Source: Geothrix terrae (GTDB lineage Bacteria; Acidobacteriota; Holophagae; Holophagales; Holophagaceae). Taken from it: DNA of 64,000 bases. A model generated the notes under the pieces. That model was not told the origin of the DNA, did not search any database, and saw only the letters and a list, made by a program, of their open reading frames with translations. Shown here piece by piece: positions 45,026-54,004 of this stretch. Positions within the stretch are counted from its first letter, which is position 1; the number at the start of each line of letters is the position of its first letter. The translations under genes and the position numbers were made by a program. The stretch lies in NCBI RefSeq assembly GCF_022808775.1, contig NZ_JAKZLA010000003.1, positions 434,001 through 498,000 of the forward strand, read 5' to 3'.

Positions 45026-46099
45026 TCAGTGGTGGTGGTGCGGCTCCGGCGCGGCCGAGGGCGGCACCGCGCCCTTGGCTGGACGGGCCCTGGGATCGAG
45101 GTAGTGCAGGGGCACCCGGAGGGGCTCGTCCAGGTTGGAGCAGTGGACCAGCAGCAGGGCCTCCGGCGCGATCCCCGTGCGTCGGATCCGCAGAACCTGG
45201 CGCGCGGCCTCGGATCCGGGCGCGTCTAGCACCTGGAACCCGCGCCCCTGGACCTCCGTCTTCAGGATGCGGAAGGGTTTGCCGTCCCGGGCGCGGAGCT
45301 CCAGGGCCAGCAGGGTGGTCTTCGGCTCCGTGAACACCACGCGCGAAGGCTCGGGCACCACGGGCAGGGCGATGCGCCAGTCCAGGTAGAGGGTGAACAG
45401 GGGCTGCTTCGGCGCGTTGGTGGCCACCTTCAGCACCTCCAGGCCCGCCGTGACACCCGGCTTCAGGCGCCGGGGCCGCAGGGTCAGCCGCAGGTTCCCC
45501 CCGCCATCCCCGAGCACCAGCTCCGCCTCGAGGTAGCCCGGGATCTCCGAGGCCAACACCAGCTTCAACGGGTCGCCCCCTTCCCGCCGGAAGTGGAAGT
45601 CCAGCTCGGGGCTCTCGTGGGGGGCCACCTCGCCGAAGCTCTTGCGCTCCGCATCCACCGTCACCTCGGGCCGCACCATCATGTCGTAGCGCAGGATGTA
45701 GTTGGGCTGGCCCGGATCGTCGGTGCCCAGGCGCACGGCCCCCTTGATGGGTCCCACCAGGCCCGTGGAATCCACCTTCACCTTCACCAGGCGGACCTCG
45801 CCCGGTTGCAGGGGCGCCGCCAGCTGCGCCTCGTCCAGGTTGAGCCCCAGGGACAGGTCCAGCACGCGCAGGCGGAAGGGCCGGTCATGGAGGCTCTTGA
45901 TGCCGTAGGCCGCCTCGCGGATCTCGCGCGGACCCACACTGCCCAGGTGGACCGGGAAGGGGGTGGTGAGCTCGATGCGGGCGGGTGGGACCAGATCCTG
46001 TTTGGCTGGCGCAGGGTCCTGTTTGGCTGGCGCAAGGTCCGGCTTGGCCGGCGCCGGAGGCGTCTGCATCAGAAGGAGGAGGGCGGGGAGGAGCAGCAT
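45026..46099 (-). CDS. Secreted beta-sandwich protein, DUF1573-like (tentative)
   Basis: A 357-residue exported protein. Signal peptide at about 1-18, then a short low-complexity stretch with PAKxD repeats (PAKPDLAPAKQDPAPAKQD), then about three Ig-like beta domains resembling DUF1573/ASH folds (FPVHLGSVGPREIREAAYGIKS; VKVDSTGLVGPIKGAVRLGTDDP; FGEVAPHESPELDFHF). The usual cysteines of DUF1573 are absent, so the assignment is weak. The C-terminus ends in a natural His4. The gene converges on the HtrA-like gene and diverges from the PKD protein. Confidence 0.65.
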   Translation of the reverse strand: MLLLPALLLLMQTPPAPAKPDLAPAKQDPAPAKQDLVPPARIELTTPFPVHLGSVGPREIREAAYGIKSLHDRPFRLRVLDLSLGLNLDEAQLAAPLQPGEVRLVKVKVDSTGLVGPIKGAVRLGTDDPGQPNYILRYDMMVRPEVTVDAERKSFGEVAPHESPELDFHFRREGGDPLKLVLASEIPGYLEAELVLGDGGGNLRLTLRPRRLKPGVTAGLEVLKVATNAPKQPLFTLYLDWRIALPVVPEPSRVVFTEPKTTLLALELRARDGKPFRILKTEVQGRGFQVLDAPGSEAARQVLRIRRTGIAPEALLLVHCSNLDEPLRVPLHYLDPRARPAKGAVPPSAAPEPHHHH

Positions 46100-46245
46100 G
46101 TGGGGTCCGGGAAGGGTTCCTCCAGTGTGCCGCGAGGCCGGTGGAGCGCCTGAATGTTAATTGTTGTTAAGTGCATCAAATTCACCCCGCGGTCACAGGC
46201 GGTCTGGGTGGAATGGGAGGGAACCCATCCCTTCCCGAGGTGACC

Positions 46246-48099
46246 ATGCGTGTCTTCCACGTCCTCTTGAGCCTGGCCCTGGCCGTGGCGCTCGGGGCCC
46301 AGACCCCCAAGAAGATCCTGTTCGACCACACCCGCCACGAAGAGGCCGGCACCTCCGCCGAGTGGGTGATCTGCTCCGCCAGCGAGCCCGATCCCAGCCC
46401 CGCGGCCCCCGCCTCCGAAACCGACTGGAACGGCGGCATCAGCGCCTGGGCCTTCGACCTCTACAAGGCCGGGTACAAGGTCCAGTCCCTGCCCCCGGCG
46501 GGCCGCGTGACCTACGGGGACGCCACCAATGCCCAGGACCTCTCCGCCTACGCGGTCTACGTCATCCCCGAGCCCTACCTGCTGTTCACGGCGGCGGAGA
46601 AGCAGGCCATCCTCAGCTTCGTCCAGAACGGCGGCGGCCTCTTCATCGTCTGCAACCACCCGGGTGCCATCCGCTACAGCGGCACCGGCGGCACGGACGC
46701 CTACACCGTGTTCAACGACCTGGTGGCCGTGAACGGCGGCAACCCCTACGGCTTCACCTTCGTGCCCGGCCACGGCCCCGGCGACACCCTGGCCAACACC
46801 ACCAGCACCGCCTTCGCCACCGGCACCAGCCCGGCAGAGCAGGCCATCATCCACGGCGCCTACGGCGGTCTGGGCCTGATGGACTTCCACTCCTACTCGT
46901 ACCTCAACTTCAACACGGCCCAGAATCCGAACGTGAAGGAGATCCTCCACACCCAGATCAGCGGGGACACGGGCTCCTTCATCGTGACCTGCACCGTGGG
47001 CTCGGGCCGCGTGGTGGCCATCAGCGACAGCTCCCCCTCGGACGACGGCACCACCACCACCGCCGGCAAGTCCCTCCACACCAGCTACTCGATCAACAGC
47101 AACCGGGCTTTCTACCTCAACGCTACCACCTACCTCGCCGGTGATGCGGGCCCCGTGGCCCCCACACCCGTGGTGGGCATCACCTCTCCCGCCAGCAACG
47201 TGACGATCACGGCCGGCGGCTCCGTCAGCTTCCAGGGCAGCGCCACCATCTCGGATGGCAGCGCCATGACCTACAGCTGGTCCTTCGGTGACGGGGGCAC
47301 CGCCGCCGTGCTGGGCCCCATCAGCCACACCTACGCGGCTGCGGGCACCTACACCGCCACCTTCACCGCCACCAGCAACCAGGGCAAGTCGGCTTCCGCC
47401 AGCCGCACCATCACGGTGACCCCGGCCACCTACACGATTACGGCCAGTGCCGGGACCGGCGGCACCATCAGCCCCTCCGGCGCCGTCACGGTGGCCTCCG
47501 GCGGCAGCCAGACCTTCACCATCAGCCCGGCCACCGGCTACGTCATCAGCAGCGTCACCGTGGACGGCGTGAGCCAGGGCGCCCTCAGCTCCTACACCTT
47601 CAGCAACGTCACCGCCGCCCACACCATCGCCGCCGCCTTCGCCGCCAGCGCCGGCAGCAGCCTGAAGGAGACCTTCGACACGGGCACCAAGACCGCCTAC
47701 GCCGTGGGCACCGTCACCCTCTCCACCGGCTCCTGGACCCTGGACGACGCCCTCCTGGGCAACACCACCTCGGACCCGAAGGTGGGCGCCCAGAGCGTGC
47801 GCACCCGCAACAGCGGCAAAGTAACGATGGCCTTCAACTTCGCCACGGGCGCCAAGACTGCCTCCGTGAAGCACGCCAAGTACGGCACCGACGCCAGCTC
47901 GACGTGGGGCCTCTGGTACTCCACCAACAGCGGCTCCACCTGGATCCAGGCCGGAAGCAGCGTGACCACCACCTCCACCACCCTGGCCACGGCCACCTTT
48001 ACCGTGAACGTGACCGGCGCCATCCGCTTCCAGATCCGCAAGACGGACGGCACCGCCAACCGGGTGAACTTCGACGACTTCCAGATCTCCGGCTACTGA
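46246..48099 (+). CDS. Secreted multidomain PKD/repeat protein with GATase-like N-terminus
   Basis: A 617-residue exported protein. After a signal peptide (about 1-18) residues 20-310 form a GATase-like domain that begins [18 protein letters not shown] and contains [19 protein letters not shown] and [12 protein letters not shown]. Next come a PKD domain (about 325-400, YSWSFGDGG), a Listeria-type beta-repeat (about 405-470, [20 protein letters not shown]), and a C-terminal jelly-roll-like carbohydrate- or surface-binding module (about 475-617). The exact activity is unknown. The start is preceded by a weak GAGG, and a minor AT-rich block (46156-46180) is the likely promoter area. Confidence 0.8.
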   Translation: MRVFHVLLSLALAVALGAQTPKKILFDHTRHEEAGTSAEWVICSASEPDPSPAAPASETDWNGGISAWAFDLYKAGYKVQSLPPAGRVTYGDATNAQDLSAYAVYVIPEPYLLFTAAEKQAILSFVQNGGGLFIVCNHPGAIRYSGTGGTDAYTVFNDLVAVNGGNPYGFTFVPGHGPGDTLANTTSTAFATGTSPAEQAIIHGAYGGLGLMDFHSYSYLNFNTAQNPNVKEILHTQISGDTGSFIVTCTVGSGRVVAISDSSPSDDGTTTTAGKSLHTSYSINSNRAFYLNATTYLAGDAGPVAPTPVVGITSPASNVTITAGGSVSFQGSATISDGSAMTYSWSFGDGGTAAVLGPISHTYAAAGTYTATFTATSNQGKSASASRTITVTPATYTITASAGTGGTISPSGAVTVASGGSQTFTISPATGYVISSVTVDGVSQGALSSYTFSNVTAAHTIAAAFAASAGSSLKETFDTGTKTAYAVGTVTLSTGSWTLDDALLGNTTSDPKVGAQSVRTRNSGKVTMAFNFATGAKTASVKHAKYGTDASSTWGLWYSTNSGSTWIQAGSSVTTTSTTLATATFTVNVTGAIRFQIRKTDGTANRVNFDDFQISGY

Positions 48100-48116
48100 T
48101 CCACCCGCGTTCCAGG

Positions 48117-48143
48117 AACCCCGGGCCCCGGCCCGGGGTTTTT
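48117..48143 (+). terminator. Intrinsic terminator after the PKD protein gene
   Basis: AACCCCGGGCC-CC-GGCCCGGGGTT forms an 11-bp stem followed by TTT, giving GGGGTTTTT at the 3' side, 17 bp past the stop. This is the clearest Rho-independent terminator in the window. Confidence 0.85.
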
Positions 48144-48158
48144 CGTTATGCTTCGCCC

Positions 48159-48593
48159 ATGAAGAGCCATCGGAAGGTCCTCACCCTCCACCTGCCGGGT
48201 CGAACCGGCTTCGTGAACATCACGGCCGAGGTGGCCGCCGCGGTCCGGGAGAGCAGCGTCCGGGAGGGCCTCTGTCTGGTGAACTCCATGCACATCACCT
48301 CCAGCGTCTTCATCAACGACGAGGAGTCCGGCCTCAAGCAGGACTACCTCCGCTGGCTGGAGAAGCTGGCACCCTACAACGCCGGCAGTGATCCCGCCAC
48401 CGGAGGCTACCTCCACAACCGCACGGGCGAGGACAACGGTGACGCCCACCACAAGCGCCAGGTCATGGGCCGCGAGGTGGTGGTGGCCATCACCGGCGGG
48501 CAGCTCGACTTCGGCACCTGGGAACAGATCTTCTACGGCGAGTTCGACGGCCGCCGGGACAAGCGCGTCCTCATCAAGATCCTCGGGGAGTGA
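48159..48593 (+). CDS. YjbQ family protein (UPF0047)
   Basis: A 144-residue member of the YjbQ family, some members of which have secondary thiamine-phosphate-synthase activity. Conserved segments are [45 protein letters not shown] with clustered histidines likely to bind metal, and [26 protein letters not shown]. The first codon follows the upstream terminator by 15 bp, so the gene has its own promoter there. Its TGA overlaps or nearly touches the flavin reductase gene, suggesting coupled translation. The true substrate in this organism is unknown. Confidence 0.92.
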   Translation: MKSHRKVLTLHLPGRTGFVNITAEVAAAVRESSVREGLCLVNSMHITSSVFINDEESGLKQDYLRWLEKLAPYNAGSDPATGGYLHNRTGEDNGDAHHKRQVMGREVVVAITGGQLDFGTWEQIFYGEFDGRRDKRVLIKILGE

Positions 48594-48595
48594 CC

Positions 48596-49213
48596 ATGAT
48601 CAGCCGCGACCTCGCCTCCCTCCCCAGGCGCGACGCCTACCGCATCCTCTCCAGCCTGGTGATCCCCCGCCCCATCGCCTGGATCACGACGGTGGATGAG
48701 GCGGGCCGGGTGAACCTGGCTCCCTTCAGCAGCTTCATGGGCATCTTCGGGCCACCCATGCTGGCCTTCACCGTGAGCCGCCGCCGGGACGGCTCCCTGA
48801 AGGACACCCAGCGCAACCTGAAGGCGAACGGCCAGGCGGTGGTCCACCTGGCGGACCTGCCCCTGCTGGGGCCCCTCCACGCCAGCGGGGCCGAGGTGGA
48901 ACCGGACATCAGCGAGGTCGCGCGCCTGGGGCTGGCCACGGAATCCTCCCTCCAGGTAGCCCCGCCCCGCCTGAGGGATGCCCCGGTCGCCCTGGAGTGC
49001 CGGCTGAACCGGGAGCTGGACCTGGGACCCACCACCACCCTGGTCTTGCTGGACGTGGTGATGGCCCACGCCGCGGAGCGCATCTGGAATGCCGAGCATG
49101 ACTGCGCGGACGCCAGCCAGTGGACGCCCGTCGTCCGGCTGGCCTCCGTGGTGGGGCCCAACTATGGCGCCCTGGGCGAGACCTTCAGCCTCGGTCCTTC
49201 CGAGCTGCCCTGA
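48596..49213 (+). CDS. Flavin reductase family protein (FMN-binding split barrel)
   Basis: A 205-residue flavin-reductase-like protein. Typical features are DAYRILSSLVIPRPIAWITTVDEAGRVNLAPFSSFMGI near the N-terminus and DTQRNLKANGQAVVHL, which line the FMN site in this fold. I chose ATG 48596, with GGGGAG six bases upstream; a GTG two codons earlier overlaps the YjbQ stop. Family members reduce flavin with NAD(P)H or act on other flavin-dependent reactions; the partner monooxygenase, if any, is not nearby. Confidence 0.88.
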   Translation: MISRDLASLPRRDAYRILSSLVIPRPIAWITTVDEAGRVNLAPFSSFMGIFGPPMLAFTVSRRRDGSLKDTQRNLKANGQAVVHLADLPLLGPLHASGAEVEPDISEVARLGLATESSLQVAPPRLRDAPVALECRLNRELDLGPTTTLVLLDVVMAHAAERIWNAEHDCADASQWTPVVRLASVVGPNYGALGETFSLGPSELP

Positions 49214-50116
49214 TCAAGCCTCGTCGGGCTCCACGAACAGGTGCTGGATCTGGGGGAAGCGCTGGTGGAGATCCCGCTCCAGGGCATTGATGGCCACCAC
49301 CAGGGCCGCCCCGCTGGGCTGGTCGCGGAACTTCACCTTCAGGGCCACCATGAGCCGGTCGCTGCCCACGACGACGGCCACGAGGCCCAGCACCTGGTCC
49401 ACGGCGGGCGCTTCCTCCACGGCGCTACGGAGGGCGGCGCGCAGGGCCAGGGGCGGCGCCTCGTTCATGAGCAGGCTCGCCACCTCGACGCCCACGAAGA
49501 GGGCCACGGCGATGAGGAGGAGCCCGATGGCCACGCTGCCAACCCCATCCCAAACGGGGTTGCCCGTGGCCAGGGTGAGCAGCACGGCCGCCAGGGCGAA
49601 CACCAGACCCAGTAGGGCGGCGATATCCTCCGCCAGCACCACCACCAGCTCCGTGCGGCTGGACTGGCGCAGGTAGCGCACCAGGGACCGGCCGTGGCGT
49701 TCGGGTTCGGCCGCGCGGAGGGCCCCGCGAAGGGAGGCGCCTTCCAGGAGGATGGCGAAGACCAGAAGGGCCACGGCCCAACCCAGGTGGTGAGGCTGCT
49801 CGGGATGGCGGATCTTGTGGATCCCCTCCACCAGGGAATAGAGGCCGCCCACGCTGAAGAGCAGCAGGGCCACCAGGAAGCTGGCCACGAAGGCCGCCTG
49901 GCCGTGACCCAGCGGATGCTTCGGCCCCGCGGGGCGGGTCCCCTGTCGCATGCCCAGGAAGAGCAGCACCTGGTTCGCACAGTCGGCGGTCGAGTGGATG
50001 GCTTCGGTGAGGAGACTGGAGCTGCCGGTCAACAGGAACACGCCGAACTTGGAGACGGCGATGCCCCCGTTGGCGGCGAGGGCCAGGGCGATGGCGCGAG
50101 TGGATCCGGTGGACAT
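49214..50116 (-). CDS. Cation diffusion facilitator family transporter
   Basis: A 300-residue inner-membrane transporter with about six transmembrane segments. The metal-site motif HSTADCANQ in TM2 supplies His and Asp; the equivalent position in TM5 reads EDIAALLG, a variant seen in the ZnT9-like branch of CDF proteins. A C-terminal cytoplasmic domain (about 210-300) follows. The substrate is probably Zn2+, Fe2+ or Mn2+, but the branch is poorly defined. The start ATG at 50116 lies just after the folC stop. The gene abuts the flavin reductase gene with no spacer. Confidence 0.88.
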   Translation of the reverse strand: MSTGSTRAIALALAANGGIAVSKFGVFLLTGSSSLLTEAIHSTADCANQVLLFLGMRQGTRPAGPKHPLGHGQAAFVASFLVALLLFSVGGLYSLVEGIHKIRHPEQPHHLGWAVALLVFAILLEGASLRGALRAAEPERHGRSLVRYLRQSSRTELVVVLAEDIAALLGLVFALAAVLLTLATGNPVWDGVGSVAIGLLLIAVALFVGVEVASLLMNEAPPLALRAALRSAVEEAPAVDQVLGLVAVVVGSDRLMVALKVKFRDQPSGAALVVAINALERDLHQRFPQIQHLFVEPDEA

Positions 50117-50136
50117 GGATCCAGCATAGAGCCGGA

Positions 50137-51366
50137 TCAGAAGGCCCGGATGTCCAGCTCCCGCAGGAGGTCGCCCAGGAGGTAGAGGGAGCCCGTCACC
50201 AGGCGGGGGGCCTCCGCGGGCGTGTGCAGCAGCGCCGCCGCCTCGCGGAGGTCGAGCATCGGAACCTCGAGGCCCCAGGCCTCCCGCAGGGCCTCCGCCG
50301 TGGCATAGCGGGGAGCCTCCCCCCGGATGAAGGTGACGGACAGGGGGCGCATGCGCTTCATTTCCCGGGCGACACCGGCCAGATCCTTGTCGCCCATGGC
50401 GCCGAAGAACAGGTGGGGGCGCACCCCGCAGGCCAGGGCATGATCCGCCAGGACCCGGGCGCCATCCGGATTGTGGGCGCCGTCCATCCACACGCCCTGG
50501 AGCCCCGGCGGGGCCCAGAGCCGACCGGGCCAGCGCGTGGCCGCCACGCCTTCCCAGAGCCGGTCCTCGGGCACGGGGAAACCCAGCCCCCGCAGCTGGT
50601 GGATCGTCTCGAAGGCCGTGGCGAGGTTGTCCAGCTGGTGCAACCCCGCGAGACCCACGCGCCGGCCCGTCACGCGGGAGTGGTCCCAGCGGATATCCGC
50701 GGGACCCAGGCGCGCAGCCGGGCAGAGCACCGGCTCGCAGGGCAGCAGGGGACGGATCCACGCCGGGTCCAAGGTCGGCCCCAGCACCAGGGGCCGGCCA
50801 TCCCGGGCCGTGCAGAGCTTCTCCCGGGCGATGGCCTCCCGCGTATCCCCCAGGTACTGCTGGTGATCCAGGCTCACGCTGGTGAGGACCGTGAGGATGG
50901 GGTCCGTGGCATTGGTGGCGTCCCAGCGCCCGCCCATGCCCACCTCCAGGATCGCCACCTCCACGCCGGTCATGCGGAAGGCGGAGAGGGCCGCCGTGAT
51001 CATCAGTTCAAAGTAGGTGGCGTTCACGCCGGTGCGGGCCTCGGAGTCGAAGGCCTCCCCCAGCAGCAGCTCCAGGGCCCCTTCGCCGATGGGCTCCCCG
51101 TCCACCCAGATCCGCTCGGTGACGTCCACCAGGTGCGGCGAGGTGGTCCATCCCACCACGAAGCCCGCGGCCTTCAGCATGTGGGCGAGGAAGGCCCCGG
51201 TGCTGCCCTTGCCGTTGGTGCCGGCGATGAGGATGACGGGGAAGTTCGCGTCGGGGCGGCCCAGCCCGTCGAGCAGGGCATGGATGTTCTCCAGGCCGCA
51301 CTTGATCCCCATGTGGCCGCGCGCCTGGAGGCGCGGGATGAAGACGAGCTCGAGCCCCTCGCGCAT
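50137..51366 (-). CDS. folC: Bifunctional folylpolyglutamate synthase/dihydrofolate synthase
   Basis: FolC adds glutamate to dihydropteroate and then extends the gamma-glutamyl tail of folates, using ATP. The 409-residue protein has the P-loop GTNGKGS at about 49-55, the TSPHLVDVTERI loop, EVGMGGRWDATN and the C-terminal DGAHNPDGARVL segment. The ATG at 51366 overlaps the accD stop by one base (TGATG); an ATG 12 codons upstream is possible but would run inside accD. The other folate gene, folK, is at the far end of the window. Confidence 0.93.
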   Translation of the reverse strand: MREGLELVFIPRLQARGHMGIKCGLENIHALLDGLGRPDANFPVILIAGTNGKGSTGAFLAHMLKAAGFVVGWTTSPHLVDVTERIWVDGEPIGEGALELLLGEAFDSEARTGVNATYFELMITAALSAFRMTGVEVAILEVGMGGRWDATNATDPILTVLTSVSLDHQQYLGDTREAIAREKLCTARDGRPLVLGPTLDPAWIRPLLPCEPVLCPAARLGPADIRWDHSRVTGRRVGLAGLHQLDNLATAFETIHQLRGLGFPVPEDRLWEGVAATRWPGRLWAPPGLQGVWMDGAHNPDGARVLADHALACGVRPHLFFGAMGDKDLAGVAREMKRMRPLSVTFIRGEAPRYATAEALREAWGLEVPMLDLREAAALLHTPAEAPRLVTGSLYLLGDLLRELDIRAF

Positions 51367-52220
51367 CAGTCCCTGGGCGAGGGCGTCATCCAGGCCAGGC
51401 ATGCGGCGATGAAGTCCTTGAGGTGGTCGCGCGTGACGACCTTGTCCACCATGCCGTGGGTCTGGAGGAACTCGGAGCGCTGGAAGCCTTCCGGCAGGCT
51501 CTGCTTGATGGTCTGCTCGATGACGCGGGGCCCGGCGAAGCCGATGAGCGCCTTGGGCTCGGCGATGTTCAGGTCGCCCAGCATGGCGTAGCTGGCGCTC
51601 ACGCCGCCGGTGGTGGGATCCGTCAGGATGCTCAGGTAGGGCAGGCCCGCCTTGTCCAGCTTGGCCAGGGCGGCGCTGACCTTGGCCATCTGCATGAGGG
51701 AGAGGGTGCCCTCCTGCATGCGGGCCCCGCCGCTGCAGCTGACGATGAGGTAGGGGCACTGCTTCGCCAGGGCCCGCTCGGCGCCCAGACGCAGCTTCTC
51801 GCCCACCACGCTGCCCATGCTGGCGGCCAGGAAATCGAAGTTCATGATGGCCGTCACCACCGGCAGGCCCGACAGGGTGCCCTCCACGATCACCACCGCG
51901 TCTTCGGTCTCCCCGGCCTGCTCCAGCTTCTTCAGCTGGTCTTTGTAGCTCTTGGTGGAGACGAACCCAAGGGGATCGCCGCTCCGCAGGTCGCTGAAGA
52001 GCGTGGTCCAGCCCTCGTCCATGAGGTTCTCAAGCCGTTCCGCCACGCCGATGCGGAAGTGGTAACCGCACTTGGGGCAGACATTGTGGGTGTTGACCAG
52101 CTCCTTGCGGTAGATCAGCTCCTTGCAGGCCTCGCACTTGATCCAGAGGCCCTCGGGCACCCGGACGGTCTTTTCTTCGACGGCGGTCTTCTGCTGACGC
52201 TTCTTCACGAACCAGGACAT
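51366..52220 (-). CDS. accD: Acetyl-CoA carboxylase carboxyltransferase subunit beta
   Basis: AccD, with AccA, transfers the carboxyl group from carboxybiotin to acetyl-CoA, making malonyl-CoA for fatty acids. The 284-residue protein has an N-terminal zinc ribbon (Cys29, Cys32, Cys48, Cys51: CEAC ... CPKC) and the CT core SCSGGARMQEGTLSLMQMAK, TTGGVSASYAMLGD and GFAGPRVIEQT. It lies 8 bp after parB and is joined to folC by a one-base overlap. accA is not in the window. Confidence 0.96.
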   Translation of the reverse strand: MSWFVKKRQQKTAVEEKTVRVPEGLWIKCEACKELIYRKELVNTHNVCPKCGYHFRIGVAERLENLMDEGWTTLFSDLRSGDPLGFVSTKSYKDQLKKLEQAGETEDAVVIVEGTLSGLPVVTAIMNFDFLAASMGSVVGEKLRLGAERALAKQCPYLIVSCSGGARMQEGTLSLMQMAKVSAALAKLDKAGLPYLSILTDPTTGGVSASYAMLGDLNIAEPKALIGFAGPRVIEQTIKQSLPEGFQRSEFLQTHGMVDKVVTRDHLKDFIAACLAWMTPSPRD

Positions 52221-52228
52221 GACGACTC

Positions 52229-53098
52229 CTACCGGCCCTTGACCGGACCTTGCTTGAGGGCCTCGAAGAGCCGATCCAGCTCCGCTTCGCTGCCGTAGTG
52301 CATGACCAGGGTGCCCGTCTTGCCCTTGGCCTTGATCTCGATGCGGGTGCCCCAGGACTGGGTCAGTTCCTCCGCGGCGGCCTTGATGAACAGCTCCTGG
52401 GGGTGCTTCTTCTTCCCCCCCTTGGCCTTGGCCTGCTTCTGGAGCTGCTGGATGCGGGCCTCGAGGGCGCGGACGCTGAGCTGCTGCGCCACCACCTCGT
52501 GGGCGAGCTGCTCCTGCATCCGGGGGTCGGGCACGCCCAGCAGCACCTTGGCGTGCCCGGTGCTGAGGCGGCCATGGGCCACGTCCGCCTTCAGCTCGGC
52601 GGGCAGCCGCAGCAGGCGGAGGGTGTTGGCCACCTGCGGGCGGGACTTGCCCACGCGGTCGGCCACCTGCTCCTGGGTGAGGCGCAGGTGCTCGCCCAGC
52701 TGCCAGTAGGCCGTGGCCTCCTCGATGGGGTTCAGCTCCTGGCGCTGGATGTTCTCCACCAGGGCGAATTCCAGGAGGCGGTCGTCCGGGACCTCCTTGA
52801 TGACCACGGGAGCCATGGCGAGTCCGGCCAGGCGCGCGGCCCGCCACCGGCGCTCGCCAGCGATGATCTCGAACTGTTCGCCCACCTTGCGCACGACGAT
52901 GGGCTGGACCATGCCGTGCTGCTTGAGGCTCTCGGCCAGCTCGGCCAGGGCCGTTTCATCGAAGTGGGTGCGCGGCTGAGCGCGGTTGGGCACCAGCTTC
53001 CCCAGCGGGAGCTCCCGCTGATTGGCATCCTCGGGGGCCATCTGGCTCATGAGCGAGGTGAGTCCCCGGCCCAGGGCCGGACGCTTCAGCTGGGTCAT
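52229..53098 (-). CDS. parB: Chromosome partitioning protein ParB
   Basis: ParB binds parS sites near the origin and loads ParA-dependent segregation complexes. The 289-residue protein has the N-terminal ParB/Srx CTPase domain (QPRTHFDE, GERRWRAARLA, VENIQRQELNPIEEA), a helix-turn-helix at about 140-165 (LTQEQVADRVGKSRPQVANTLRLL), and a basic C-terminal dimerisation region. The ATG at 53098 overlaps the parA stop (TGATG). I looked for the TGTTTCACGTGAAACA-type parS in the vicinity and did not find one. Confidence 0.94.
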   Translation of the reverse strand: MTQLKRPALGRGLTSLMSQMAPEDANQRELPLGKLVPNRAQPRTHFDETALAELAESLKQHGMVQPIVVRKVGEQFEIIAGERRWRAARLAGLAMAPVVIKEVPDDRLLEFALVENIQRQELNPIEEATAYWQLGEHLRLTQEQVADRVGKSRPQVANTLRLLRLPAELKADVAHGRLSTGHAKVLLGVPDPRMQEQLAHEVVAQQLSVRALEARIQQLQKQAKAKGGKKKHPQELFIKAAAEELTQSWGTRIEIKAKGKTGTLVMHYGSEAELDRLFEALKQGPVKGR

Positions 53099-53877
53099 CA
53101 GGCTTCCCTCCTCGCGGGCAGCTCCAGTCCCAACCACTCCTTGGCAAGGTTGAGGTAGGCCTGGGCACCTTTGGAGCGCAGGTCATAGAAGGCCACAGGC
53201 TTGCCGTGGCTGGGCGCCTCGGCGAGCCGGATGTTGCGGGGGATCACGGTCTCGAACACCTTGCCCGGGAAGGCGTGGCGCACTTCACTGGCCACGGCGG
53301 CGCCCAGGTTGGTGCGCTCCTCGGCCATGGTGAGCAGGATGCCGCCCAGCTGCAGGTTGGGGTTGGGGCCCGCCTGGATGCGGCGCAGGGTCTCGGTCAG
53401 CTCCGCCAGGCCGTCCAGGGCGAAGAACTCGCAGGGCATGGGCACGATGACCTCGTTCGCCGCGGTCAGCGCATTCAGGGTGATCATGCCGAGGCTCGGG
53501 GGCGGATCGATGAGGATGTAGTCGAAGCGGTCCATGAGCGGAGCCAGCCCCTGCTTCAGCACCTGGAGCTGGGGCAGCTCGAAGAGCTCGAACTCCAGCT
53601 GCGCGAGATCCTTGCCCGCGGGGATGACCTGCATCATCGGGACTTCGGTGCTCAGCACCAGGGCCTCGGCGGGCGCGCCCTTCATCAACGCATAGGCGCC
53701 GGCCCGATGGTCGGGTTTCGGGAAGCCGAGCCCCGTGGTGCTGTGGCCCTGGGGATCGAAATCCACCAGCAGCACCATCTTCTCCATCATGGCGAGGGAC
53801 GCGGCGAGGTTGATGGCCGTGGTGGTCTTGCCCACCCCGCCCTTCTGGTTCGCGAGAGCCACCACCCGGGCGCGCAT
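53098..53877 (-). CDS. parA: Chromosome partitioning ATPase ParA/Soj
   Basis: A 259-residue deviant-Walker ATPase that drives chromosome segregation with ParB. The P-loop is NQKGGVGKTT (residues 10-19), with the signature lysine of the ParA/MinD class; VDFDPQGHST and ILIDPPPSLG are the switch and Walker B segments. The start at ATG 53877 begins MRARVVALANQKGG as expected. parA and parB are coupled, upstream of accD and folC. This arrangement differs from the usual rsmG-mnmG-parAB origin cluster. Confidence 0.95.
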   Translation of the reverse strand: MRARVVALANQKGGVGKTTTAINLAASLAMMEKMVLLVDFDPQGHSTTGLGFPKPDHRAGAYALMKGAPAEALVLSTEVPMMQVIPAGKDLAQLEFELFELPQLQVLKQGLAPLMDRFDYILIDPPPSLGMITLNALTAANEVIVPMPCEFFALDGLAELTETLRRIQAGPNPNLQLGGILLTMAEERTNLGAAVASEVRHAFPGKVFETVIPRNIRLAEAPSHGKPVAFYDLRSKGAQAYLNLAKEWLGLELPARREA

Positions 53878-54004
53878 CAGGCGGCCCTCATCGTCGCGCA
53901 GGCGCTGGTCAAACCACGCATCTCGGCATCCCCTCGGGTGTGGAACACGCCAGTCTAGCAGGTCGGGTTCCACGGCCAAGAGAGCCCAGGAGAACCTTGG
54001 GGGG

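Noticed and set aside
52229-53877. parS sites in or near parAB
   Set aside because: No TGTTTCACGTGAAACA-type palindrome was noticed here by eye; a full motif scan was not possible.
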